Shown: positions 1 to 6,401 of the stretch, one piece after another
Layout of the letters: every line of letters starts with the position of its first letter
How positions within the stretch are numbered: position 1 is the stretch's first letter
From: an uncultured Actinomycetes bacterium
GTDB lineage: Bacteria > Actinomycetota > Acidimicrobiia > Acidimicrobiales > Acidimicrobilacustridaceae
Direction: 5' to 3'
Length of the DNA stretch: 13,600 nucleotides
Assembly: GCA_937927725.1 (NCBI GenBank)
Contig: CALBSE010000042.1
Span: forward strand, 1 to 13,600
Notes under the pieces: model-generated
What the model was told of the DNA's origin: nothing
What the model saw: the letters and a program-made list of their open reading frames with translations, nothing else
The model's database searches: none
Made by a program: the position numbers and the translations under genes

Positions 1-92
1 TCCGAAGGATGCGGTAGTTCACTTGCCACTGCGGTTACTAACGCATGGTAGAGGCGATTGCGAGCAACGCGTGGGTCATATTCAAAGATTTA

Positions 93-108
93 CGCGAAGG
101 ATTTCGCG
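93..108. repeat. Perfect small inverted repeat upstream of the first LLM gene
   Basis: CGCGAA (93-98), a GGAT loop, then TTCGCG (103-108) forms a perfect 6-bp stem. It lies about 60 nt before the chosen start of the first gene. No T-run follows on the plus strand. It could be the end of a terminator for a gene left of the window, an operator half, or chance. The rest of 1-167 holds no gene I can support. Confidence 0.3.
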
Positions 109-153
109 CTCGTAGACAGAGGTCACTCGTTCAGCACTGTCATTGGTCCGCAC

Positions 154-159
154 TAGCGT
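154..159 (+). promoter_or_regulatory. Putative -10 element TAGCGT for the first LLM gene
   Basis: TAGCGT matches the actinobacterial TAnnnT -10 consensus and ends 8 nt before the ATG at 168. There is no Shine-Dalgarno between them, so transcription would begin at or within a base or two of the start codon (leaderless). The same hexamer precedes mca in this window. No convincing -35 is visible. This supports the start at 168 over the longer open frame from 45. Confidence 0.4.
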
Positions 160-167
160 CATCGACC

Positions 168-1163
168 ATGAGCGCTGCTCCATCCCACTCAATGGGACTC
201 ACCTTCGCCAGCTTTGCCGGACTCGGGCCTACGGCCGGGTTCACAGCCGCTGATTGGGCAGTCGACGCTGGCTATTCCTCGTTCTGGGTGGCCGAAACCA
301 CCGGGCTCGAGGCCTTCTCCACTCTGGCTGCTATCGGTGCCGCTCAACCCATGCTCAGCCTCGGTACGGGCGTGCTGGCTACCCAACTCCGCACTCCGGG
401 CCTCACCGCGATGGGTGCGGCCACTCTCCAGGCGCTGCATCCCGAAAGAGACATCCTTCTCGGTATCGGTGTTTCCTCCCCCACTGTTGTGAGCCGCTGG
501 CATGGCGCCGAATACGGCGATCGCCCACTGGCGCGCATGCGCGAAGAACTCACGCTTCTACGTCTATGCCTCAGCGGCGAAAAGGTCGACTTCGCTGGTG
601 ACTTTCATACCGTCAAGGGTTTCCGCCTCGGCGTGCGTCTCGGCGAGAAACGTCCGAAGATCATCCTTGCGGCGCTTAATCCGCGCATGCTGAAACTCGC
701 CGGCGAACTCGCCGACGGTGTGCTGCTCAATTATTTGCCCGCGTCACATGTCGCATGGTCGGTCGAGCAAGTGCGCGCTGGTGGCGACGCAACGGTGTAC
801 GGCTACGTGCACGTCGGCGTTACCGAACCCGAGCCACATCGCGACCTGGCTCGCAAAGATTTGTTCTCGTACATCGTCGTCGATGCCTACGCCGACAACT
901 TCATTCGCGCTGGCTTCGCCGATGAAGTTGCGCAGGTCCGCGAATGCCACGCTGCGGGCGACCGAGAAGCAGCACTCGCTGCGGTCTCCGATCGCATGGT
1001 CGATGCCATCGATGTTCTTGGCGATGCTTCGCATATCCGCGCAACGGTGCAGTCCTACGTCGACGCCGGCCTCGACGTCCCTGTCGTCATGCCCATGCCT
1101 TGGGGCACCGACCGAATGGCGGTCATCGCCGACACCATCAACGCCGCTGCAGGTCGGTTCTAG
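168..1163 (+). CDS. LLM-class (luciferase-like) F420-dependent oxidoreductase
   Basis: This 331-residue protein belongs to the bacterial luciferase-like superfamily, TIM-barrel enzymes that in actinobacteria usually use reduced coenzyme F420 (or FMN) for hydride transfer or oxygenation; the substrate cannot be told from sequence. Visible family features are DAGYSSFWVAET (33-44), the barrel strand LSLGTGVLATQLRTP (63-77), the glycine-rich LLGIGVSSP (97-105), EELTLLRLCLSGEKVDF (126-142), and PKIILAALNPRMLKLAGELADGVLLN (163-188). The length is normal for the family. The reading frame is open back to 45, but those residues do not look like the family, and a TAnnnT -10 sits just before 168; ATG 192 is another possible start. 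It ends 2 nt before the next gene, suggesting an operon. A paralogue lies tail to tail at 1485-2456. Family call sure; cofactor inferred. Confidence 0.88.
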   Translation: MSAAPSHSMGLTFASFAGLGPTAGFTAADWAVDAGYSSFWVAETTGLEAFSTLAAIGAAQPMLSLGTGVLATQLRTPGLTAMGAATLQALHPERDILLGIGVSSPTVVSRWHGAEYGDRPLARMREELTLLRLCLSGEKVDFAGDFHTVKGFRLGVRLGEKRPKIILAALNPRMLKLAGELADGVLLNYLPASHVAWSVEQVRAGGDATVYGYVHVGVTEPEPHRDLARKDLFSYIVVDAYADNFIRAGFADEVAQVRECHAAGDREAALAAVSDRMVDAIDVLGDASHIRATVQSYVDAGLDVPVVMPMPWGTDRMAVIADTINAAAGRF

Positions 1164-1165
1164 CC

Positions 1166-1480
1166 ATGCCCCCCGTTCGCCGCCCCAAGGGCAAGAAGGC
1201 CGAAGCCGCCGATCCATTCCCCGAAGACGGTCTCACAGAAATTGGGCTGAGCCCCGGTTCAGCGGTTCGCTTCCGCCGACGCGACACCGAGCGGTGGAAA
1301 GACGGGACGGTGACCCGCCGCGAGGCCGACGGAAGCCTTGGCGTCTGCGACTCCAAGGGCGCGATGCGGGCCATGCCGCTCGATGCCGTTGAGGTCAAAG
1401 ATCGCGGCCCACGTGGTGGCGTGATGTGGGTACCACTCACCGAGTGGGCCGATCGCACCGAACAACTCAAACTGCTCTAG
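1166..1480 (+). CDS. Small basic protein with a Tudor/SH3-like beta-barrel pattern, function unknown
   Basis: A 104-residue protein beginning 2 nt after the stop of the upstream LLM oxidoreductase, so almost certainly co-transcribed. The N-terminus is very basic (MPPVRRPKGKKAEAADPFPE). The core has the alternation of a small chromo/Tudor/SH3-like barrel: GSAVRFRRRDTERWKDGTV (about 31-49), then RREADGSLGVCDSKGAMRAM and PLDAVEV. Such barrels bind basic or modified peptides or nucleic acid, but nothing here shows a ligand. Third codon positions are GC-rich, as in its neighbours. No catalytic motif, signal peptide or membrane segment is seen. A function linked to the oxidoreductase is only suggested by the spacing. 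Confidence 0.7.
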   Translation: MPPVRRPKGKKAEAADPFPEDGLTEIGLSPGSAVRFRRRDTERWKDGTVTRREADGSLGVCDSKGAMRAMPLDAVEVKDRGPRGGVMWVPLTEWADRTEQLKLL

Positions 1481-1484
1481 GCGC

Positions 1485-2456
1485 CTACCGCGGTGTGAGT
1501 TGCCGCACTGCTTCTTCGGTGTCGACTCCTGCCATGCCCAAGACTGCAAGTGCTGGGGTCGTCACGCCGTTGTCGATATAACGCTGAATATGCGCACGAC
1601 ATTGTTCGTAGGATCCGTGCACGATGAGTTGGTCAACGACCTCATCGGGAATCGCTGCAAGCGCTGCGGAGCGGTCGCCTGCCTTCCATGCATCCCACAT
1701 CCCTTGCAGTTGCGGGCCACGACCTAACCATTCGTGGAAGGCGGCGTACACCGGAACGTTGAGGTAGGCGGCAATCGCGAACTTGGCTTGCGCGCGCACG
1801 GTCTCGGTATCTTCGGAAGGAACGACGAAGATGCGCGCCACAATTTCTTTGTCTTCTCCATGGGCGTTGACGATTGGCGCAACGCGACCGACATCGTCAG
1901 CCGACAACCAGTTGATAATTGCGCCATCGCCTTCGCGGCCAGCGAGGTTCAACATGCCCTCGCGAAGTGCCGCGATCAGAATCGGCACACGTTGTTCGGG
2001 AACGGCGCTGAGTTTGAAGCCGCGGATTGAGAACGTGTCGTAGGTCTCGGTGATCTTTTCGCCGGTGAATGCGGAACGAATGAAGCGCACGGTGTCGCGG
2101 ACACGTTTATAGGGCTCGTCGAACGCAATGCCGTTCCAACGACCAACGATGACATCGGATGACGTTCCGAGGCCCAGCACAAAACGACCGGGAGCAGCTT
2201 GAGCCATGGCCAACGCACTTTGTGCGATCACCGCAGGACCACGAGTGAAGACCGGCACAATGGCGGTGCCGAGTCGCAATGAGGGCGCCCACTGCGAAGT
2301 CAGAGCGAGAGGTGTGAATGCGTCGGCGCCATCGGTTTCGGCCGACCACGCGTCGGTGTAACCGAGTTCGGAAAGTTCGGCGATGCGGTCGCGTTGGGCG
2401 TGCAACGGAACGCGATCAAACGGAATCGTGATGCCATATCCGCGGTAGGGCTCCAT
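1485..2456 (-). CDS. LLM-class (luciferase-like) F420-dependent oxidoreductase, second paralogue
   Basis: A 323-residue TIM-barrel protein of the luciferase-like superfamily. Motifs match the first LLM enzyme of the window: LGYTDAWSAETDGADAFTPL (31-50), RLGTAIVPVFTRGP (61-74), RFVLGLGTSSDVIVGRWNG (91-109), FTGEKI (130-135), and VPILIAALREGMLNLAGREGDGAIINWL (157-184). The start ATG (complement of 2454-2456) overlaps by one base the TGA of the thioesterase gene upstream (TGATG), so it is translationally coupled to it. The frame continues upstream of that ATG, but that part encodes the other gene. It most likely acts in the same pathway as the thioesterase, for example oxidation or reduction of an acyl-CoA or alicyclic intermediate; this is inference. 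F420 rather than FMN is assumed from the actinobacterial context. Confidence 0.88.
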   Translation of the reverse strand: MEPYRGYGITIPFDRVPLHAQRDRIAELSELGYTDAWSAETDGADAFTPLALTSQWAPSLRLGTAIVPVFTRGPAVIAQSALAMAQAAPGRFVLGLGTSSDVIVGRWNGIAFDEPYKRVRDTVRFIRSAFTGEKITETYDTFSIRGFKLSAVPEQRVPILIAALREGMLNLAGREGDGAIINWLSADDVGRVAPIVNAHGEDKEIVARIFVVPSEDTETVRAQAKFAIAAYLNVPVYAAFHEWLGRGPQLQGMWDAWKAGDRSAALAAIPDEVVDQLIVHGSYEQCRAHIQRYIDNGVTTPALAVLGMAGVDTEEAVRQLTPR

Positions 2457-3271
2457 CAGTTGCCTTTCCAAGGGCGGATCATGGCCGACTGACTTGCCGT
2501 TGCCATAAGTGTTCCGTCTTCGGCCCACAAATAAATGTGTCCGTGTCCAAATCCTCGCGCCACTGCTTCGATGCGCACATCGGCGAGCACCCACTTGGTA
2601 GGCACGATGTTCATGACACGAATTGTGTTGTCGAGACTGTTGGAGTTGATCTCGGAAGTCACCGCCATACCGAGACCCATCGGGACGAAATCGCCCAGCA
2701 CTGCGAGTGACGCAGCCGACGCCTCGAGAATCTCGGGCATACGAACCCAGAATGCGGTGTGTCCGGTGCCGGGTTCATCGATGGCCATGCGCATATCGAG
2801 ACGACTCGAGATGGAGTTGCCTGGGTCGAAGCGAAGTTGGCGAGGAGGACAGTTCTCGGGTTGAGGAACCGCGGGAGCCGTGATCCACTGCCCTTCCTCG
2901 GCCATTTCGCGGCTTCCAAGCGACGCGTTGACGATGAAGATCGTGGTGTCGCCAACCTGACCGGTGACCCGGGCTTGGGTGGTGGTGCGACCAGAAGCAT
3001 CGATCCGGATGTCGAGATCGACCACAGACGGAGGCTTGGTGTAGTTGATGTACTGCGCACACGCCCACACCACAGGGCGCTCGGTGACCCGCTCAAGGGC
3101 GTCGATTGCTGCACCAAGGCCACAGCCACCGAAGAGGGTTCCGAGACCACTGCAAATGCCCTCAGTGACGGGCAGATACCAGCGCATGGGGTTGTGTGTG
3201 GGCTGGAGTCCCAGCCATTCCTTTGCATCCACGGCTGGGAGCGTAGATGGCCAGAGGTTCTTTACCTCCAC
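2456..3271 (-). CDS. Acyl-CoA thioesterase, double-hotdog (TesB-like)
   Basis: A 271-residue protein with two hotdog repeats, as in TesB/thioesterase-family proteins that hydrolyse acyl-CoA to free acid and CoA in the cytosol. The first half carries GGCGLGAAIDALERVT and ACAQYINYTKPPSVVDLDI, followed by the VTGQVGDTTIFIVNASLG strand. The second half has WVLADVRIEAVARGFGHGHI and LWAEDGTLMATASQSAMIR, the usual end of this family. Start choice: three in-frame GTG codons exist (complement of 3292, 3277, 3271). AAGGGG at 3279-3284 is 7 nt before the third and too close to the second, so 3271 is chosen. The stop overlaps the start of the LLM oxidoreductase (TGATG), making a two-gene operon. A second thioesterase of the same broad fold is at 9939-10751. 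Confidence 0.85.
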   Translation of the reverse strand: MEVKNLWPSTLPAVDAKEWLGLQPTHNPMRWYLPVTEGICSGLGTLFGGCGLGAAIDALERVTERPVVWACAQYINYTKPPSVVDLDIRIDASGRTTTQARVTGQVGDTTIFIVNASLGSREMAEEGQWITAPAVPQPENCPPRQLRFDPGNSISSRLDMRMAIDEPGTGHTAFWVRMPEILEASAASLAVLGDFVPMGLGMAVTSEINSNSLDNTIRVMNIVPTKWVLADVRIEAVARGFGHGHIYLWAEDGTLMATASQSAMIRPWKGN

Positions 3272-3278
3272 TGTCACA

Positions 3279-3284
3279 CCCCTT
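3279..3284 (-). promoter_or_regulatory. Shine-Dalgarno deciding the thioesterase start
   Basis: AAGGGG on the minus strand lies 7 nt upstream of the GTG at 3271 and only 1 nt from the GTG at 3277. It therefore favours the third of the three in-frame GTG codons. Confidence 0.45.
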
Positions 3285-3300
3285 CGGCACACTGACTCTC

Positions 3301-3495
3301 ATGAAGAAGCGACCCACCCTCCACACCAGCGGTGTCCATCGCCTCCCCGAGGGGCCTGCCTCCTGGCAGATCGACGACGCCACCCGCCAATGTGCCCTTG
3401 CCGGCATCGCACAGGCTCGTGCTGCACTCGCCGCAGCACTGGCCTCACACGAGTCCGAGCCGACAACGCTCGAGCTACACGCCCACGCGGCCTAG
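3301..3495 (+). CDS. Small protein (64 aa) of unknown function
   Basis: ATG at 3301 opens a 64-residue frame between the divergent thioesterase and the thiolase. The product begins MKKRPTLHTSGVHRLPEGP and continues with an alanine-rich stretch likely to be one helix (about 29-48), then an acidic tail. Third positions are strongly GC-rich, and the composition looks coding. The opposite strand is also open here (to 3529) but gives an arginine-rich shadow-like product. There is no good Shine-Dalgarno and no clear TAnnnT at leaderless distance, so expression is uncertain. I do not recognise the family. It has no membrane segment and no cysteine pair that would suggest metal binding. Confidence 0.5.
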   Translation: MKKRPTLHTSGVHRLPEGPASWQIDDATRQCALAGIAQARAALAAALASHESEPTTLELHAHAA

Positions 3496-3539
3496 GCCAA
3501 CGTTCGCAGGCTCCTGAGGCACTCTGCACCAGCGCGCCC

Positions 3540-3545
3540 TAGGAT
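3540..3545 (+). promoter_or_regulatory. Putative -10 element TAGGAT of the thiolase gene (leaderless)
   Basis: TAGGAT fits TAnnnT and ends 6 nt before the ATG at 3552. No Shine-Dalgarno is present in the CCCTGC spacer. Transcription would begin at or next to the start codon, giving a leaderless mRNA. Confidence 0.5.
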
Positions 3546-3551
3546 CCCTGC

Positions 3552-4730
3552 ATGCGTGAAGTCGTGATTGTTGATGCCGTCCGTACTCCTGTAGGCCGTC
3601 GCAATGGGGCCCTGTCCTCAATGCATTCCGCCGACCTTCTTGCCGTGCCCTTCAAGGCGCTGTTTGACCGAACCGGCATGAATCCTGCCGATGTCGGTCA
3701 GGTCGTTGGCGGTTGCGTGAGCCAAATTGGCCAACAAGCGTTCAACATCACCCGCACCGCCTGGCTCACTGCCGGCCTCCCACTCGAGGTCGCGGCAACC
3801 ACCGTCGATACACAATGTGGTTCAAGCCAACAGGCCGTCGACATTGCCTACGCGCTCATTGCTGCTGGCGTGATTGACAGCGCTGTTGCGGGCGGCGTCG
3901 AAGTCATGAGCAAGGTTCCGATCGGTTCGAACGTTGCCAAAGGCCTTGATATGGGCTCGCCCATTCCCAAGACGTACTTCCCGCAGTACGAGTACACCTC
4001 GCAGTTCGACGGTGCCGAGCGAATCGCCAAGAAGTGGAACATCACACGCGAAGACACCGACGCACTCGGGTTGTCATCACAAGAACGCGGCGCACGGGCA
4101 TGGGCCGAGGATCGTTTCGCCACCCAGATCGTCCCGGTCGACGCACCCGACCTTGGTGAAGATGGCAAGCCTTCTGGCACCACGCACCATGTGTCTCGCG
4201 ACGAAGGTCTTCGTGACACCACCGCCGAAAGCCTCGCGGGCCTCAAACCCGTTTTCGGTGAAGACGGCGTTCACACCGCCGGCAATGCGTCGCAAATTTC
4301 CGATGGTGCCGGCGCAGTGCTCCTCATGACCCCGGAAAAGGCCAAGGAACTTGGACTCACCCCTCTGGCTCGCATCGTCGATACCTGCCTCGTCGGCGTC
4401 GACCCGGTACTCATGCTCACGGGCCCGATCGACGCGACGCAGCATCTGCTCGAGCGCAACAACCTTTCGGTGGACGACATCGATCTGTTCGAAATCAACG
4501 AAGCGTTCGCATCAGTTGTTCTGGCATGGGCACGTGAACTCGAGGGTGATCTTGAGCGAGTGAACCCCAACGGTGGTGCAATTGCACTTGGTCATCCACT
4601 TGGAGGAACAGGCTCAATCCTCATCACCAAAGCCGTGCACGAACTGCAACGCACTGGTGGAAAGCGCGCCATCGTCACGATGTGCTGTGGTGGCGGTCTT
4701 GGCACCGGCACTCTCATCGAACGACTCTGA
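3552..4730 (+). CDS. Thiolase (acetyl-CoA acetyltransferase / 3-ketoacyl-CoA thiolase)
   Basis: A complete 392-residue thiolase, the usual length. It performs Claisen condensation of acetyl-CoA or the reverse thiolytic cleavage of 3-ketoacyl-CoA. The nucleophile is Cys89 in VDTQCGSSQQAV; the NEAFA motif is at 316-320; His348 lies in GGAIALGHPLGGTG (341-354); and the acid/base Cys378 is in MCCGGGLGTG (377-386). These positions coincide with the numbering of the Zoogloea biosynthetic enzyme. The N-terminus VVIVDAVRTPVGRRNGAL is also canonical. Chain length is not settled: in actinobacteria close homologues are often annotated FadA-type or steroid-pathway thiolases. It stands alone on the plus strand, but the two LLM enzymes and the thioesterase nearby fit acyl-CoA catabolism. 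A TAnnnT sits 6 nt before the ATG. Family call is very secure. Confidence 0.95.
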   Translation: MREVVIVDAVRTPVGRRNGALSSMHSADLLAVPFKALFDRTGMNPADVGQVVGGCVSQIGQQAFNITRTAWLTAGLPLEVAATTVDTQCGSSQQAVDIAYALIAAGVIDSAVAGGVEVMSKVPIGSNVAKGLDMGSPIPKTYFPQYEYTSQFDGAERIAKKWNITREDTDALGLSSQERGARAWAEDRFATQIVPVDAPDLGEDGKPSGTTHHVSRDEGLRDTTAESLAGLKPVFGEDGVHTAGNASQISDGAGAVLLMTPEKAKELGLTPLARIVDTCLVGVDPVLMLTGPIDATQHLLERNNLSVDDIDLFEINEAFASVVLAWARELEGDLERVNPNGGAIALGHPLGGTGSILITKAVHELQRTGGKRAIVTMCCGGGLGTGTLIERL

Positions 4731-4736
4731 TTCAAC

Positions 4737-4752
4737 GGCCGAGCTTTCGGCC
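4737..4752 (+). terminator. Hairpin just after the thiolase stop
   Basis: GGCCGA (4737-4742), GCTT loop, TCGGCC (4747-4752) is a perfect 6-bp stem starting 7 nt after the thiolase stop. No T-run follows, so as an intrinsic terminator it is weak; such U-less hairpins are common in actinobacteria. Confidence 0.4.
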
Positions 4753-4776
4753 ACCAGTCGCACGACTCAATTTGTT

Positions 4777-4813
4777 GCGAAAGAGCCTCGGCCTATGGGC
4801 GAGGCGCTTTCGC
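4777..4813 (+). terminator. Long stem-loop in the thiolase-nuclease gap, probable terminator
   Basis: The left arm GCGAAAGAGCCTCG (4777-4790) pairs with CGAGGCGCTTTCGC (4800-4813) over 14 positions with a single A/C mismatch, around a 9-nt loop. The A-rich left and T-rich right ends (GAAAG/CTTTC) resemble a Rho-independent terminator in which the T-run is part of the stem. It would end thiolase transcription before the nuclease gene. The remainder of 4731-4886 shows only possible -10 elements (TATGGT at 4831, TACCCT at 4865). Confidence 0.55.
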
Positions 4814-4886
4814 GTGACGCACCCACGTCCTATGGTCACGCAATCGCCGCGCACGCAGCCTGAATACCCTCACGTCAGAGGCAGGT

Positions 4887-5513
4887 ATGCCAACAAACAC
4901 ACGCATGGCTCATCATGCGCAACGAGTTCCATCGAAACGTGAACAACACAATGCTCGTCGTCGTAGATCCGCAGGGGTCGTTGCACTCATCGGCGCGTTG
5001 GGCGCATTGCTGTTTGCCGGATCGCTGTCGGTCTTTGTGCTCGTCCTGAGTACCGTCGCTCGCCACAGTTCCACGCCCTATGCCGCCGAACCCACCGTCA
5101 TCGAGGTCATCGACGGCGACACCATCGATGTGCGTATTGGCTACAAACGTCAACGCATCCGACTGCTCGGCATCGACACTCCCGAAACCAAAGACCCACG
5201 CAAACCAGTGCAGTGCTTCGGCCACGAAGCCAGTGACCACACCGCACAACTCCTCCCGACGGGAACCATCGTCCGGCTCGAACACGACCTCGAAGAGCGC
5301 GACATCTACAACCGACTTCTCGCCTACGTCTGGCGGGCATCAGACGGGCTCTTCGTCAATCTTGATTTGGTCACCGGTGGCTTCGCCGACATCCTCTCAA
5401 TCGCCCCAAACACCGCACATGCCGACGAATTCCGAGCGGCGATGAATGCGGCCAAAGCCACCCCCCGTGGGCTTTGGGCGACGTGCGGAGGTCCCGGCAA
5501 ACCGATCTCATGA
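4887..5513 (+). CDS. Membrane-anchored thermonuclease (staphylococcal nuclease-like)
   Basis: A 208-residue protein with a basic N-terminus (R12-R27), one membrane helix (about 29-57), and an extracytoplasmic SNase domain (about 70-200). SNases are Ca2+-dependent phosphodiesterases cutting DNA and RNA. The catalytic signature is complete: VIDGDTIDV (74-82), RIRLLGIDTPE (90-100) giving the Arg/Asp/Glu set R92, D97, E100, and ERDIYNRLLAYV (137-148) giving the second Arg at R143. C110 and C200 could form a disulfide, as expected outside the cell. The start ATG is preceded by AGAGG at 4877-4881. The stop overlaps the start of the deacetylase (ATGA), so they likely form an operon. A role in nutrient scavenging or cell-surface nucleic-acid turnover is inference. 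Confidence 0.9.
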   Translation: MPTNTRMAHHAQRVPSKREQHNARRRRSAGVVALIGALGALLFAGSLSVFVLVLSTVARHSSTPYAAEPTVIEVIDGDTIDVRIGYKRQRIRLLGIDTPETKDPRKPVQCFGHEASDHTAQLLPTGTIVRLEHDLEERDIYNRLLAYVWRASDGLFVNLDLVTGGFADILSIAPNTAHADEFRAAMNAAKATPRGLWATCGGPGKPIS

Positions 5514-6391
5514 GGACCGGCACGGTCTCGGGAGATACCGTGACACCCGTGACACCCGTGACAACACTCGCCGAACGTTTGGGTTATGCCGCCGATGCCC
5601 GTTTGGTCATCATCAACAGCGACGATCTCGGCCTGTGTCATGCCTCGAATACCGGCATCTACGAATCTCTTCGGCAGGGCGTCTGCACCAGTGCAACGCT
5701 CATGGTGCCGTGCGCATGGGCCCGCGAAGCGGCCTCCGATTTCCGCGGCGAAGACATCGGTGTACATCTCACGCTCAATGCCGAGTTCGAGCGTTACCGC
5801 TGGGGGCCAATCACCCACGCGCCGTCGTTGCTCGATGGCGACGGCGGGTTCCCCCGAACCGTGGCCGACCTTTGGGACCACGCTGACCTCGATGAGGTCC
5901 GACGCGAATGTCGCGCGCAGGTTGAACGAGCGATCCTTTGGGGTTTCGACGTCAGCCATCTCGATTCACATATGGGCGCCCTCCAACTTCGCCCCGAATT
6001 CTTCGACGTCTACCTCGACCTCGCCGTTGAGTTCGCGTTACCCCTTCGGCTTTCCGGTGCGTCAACCGAACGAAGCATTGGCTTTCCGTTCCGTCGCCTT
6101 GCCGCCGAAGAGGGAATCATCTCCCCTGATCACTTCTTGTACGTCAATGGCGTCGGAAGCCGTCGGGTCATCGAGAAGGCAGTCTTCGAGCTTCGCCCGG
6201 GCGTCACCGAGATGTACGTCCACCCCGCCACTGATACCCCCGAGTTGCGCGCGATCGGAACCGACTGGGCGTCACGAGTCGATGACCTTCACCTGGTGTG
6301 TCACGACTCGCGCCTGCGCACGATGCTTGAGCGTTCCGGCGCGGTACTCATCGGCTATCGCGAACTACGTGAGATTCAGCGCGCTGGTTGA
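5510..6391 (+). CDS. ChbG/HpnK (YdjC-like) family carbohydrate deacetylase
   Basis: A 293-residue protein (if started at 5510) of the YdjC/ChbG/HpnK family, metal-dependent deacetylases of N-acetylated sugars such as chitooligosaccharides or of hopanoid sugar intermediates. Metal and catalytic motifs are visible: INSDDLGLCHASNTG (35-49, D38-D39), GVHLTLN (84-90, H86), SHLDSHMG (149-156), and YVHPAT (236-241). The ATG at 5510 overlaps the nuclease stop (ATGA) but lacks a close Shine-Dalgarno. An in-frame GTG at 5540 has GGGAG 5 nt upstream, and two more GTGs follow at 5549 and 5558 in a 9-nt tandem repeat; the family-like sequence begins only at TLAERLGY, so the true start may be 5540 or later. 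The substrate is unknown; no chitinase or hopanoid gene is nearby. Confidence 0.85.
   Translation: MRTGTVSGDTVTPVTPVTTLAERLGYAADARLVIINSDDLGLCHASNTGIYESLRQGVCTSATLMVPCAWAREAASDFRGEDIGVHLTLNAEFERYRWGPITHAPSLLDGDGGFPRTVADLWDHADLDEVRRECRAQVERAILWGFDVSHLDSHMGALQLRPEFFDVYLDLAVEFALPLRLSGASTERSIGFPFRRLAAEEGIISPDHFLYVNGVGSRRVIEKAVFELRPGVTEMYVHPATDTPELRAIGTDWASRVDDLHLVCHDSRLRTMLERSGAVLIGYRELREIQRAG
5540..5566 (+). repeat. Three 9-nt tandem repeats, each carrying an in-frame GTG
   Basis: GTGACACCC occurs at 5540-5548 and 5549-5557, then GTGACAACA at 5558-5566. Each unit begins with GTG in the deacetylase frame, and GGGAG at 5530-5534 is 5 nt before the first. Since the unit is three codons, gain or loss of a copy would only change the N-terminal length. 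Confidence 0.75.
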
Positions 6392-6401
6392 TCGCCACTT
6401 T

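Noticed and set aside
45..167. N-terminal extension of the first LLM protein back to 45
   Set aside because: The 41 extra residues do not resemble the family, and a TAnnnT element lies just before ATG 168, inside the extension.
718..1392. 224-residue plus-strand frame over the end of the first LLM gene
   Set aside because: Serine/arginine-rich, low-complexity out-of-frame product overlapping two better supported genes.
2759..3295. 178-residue plus-strand frame opposite the thioesterase
   Set aside because: Antisense shadow; the minus-strand frame has clear hotdog motifs.
4875..5285. 136-residue minus-strand frame opposite the nuclease
   Set aside because: The plus-strand frame has the full SNase catalytic signature; this is its antisense shadow.
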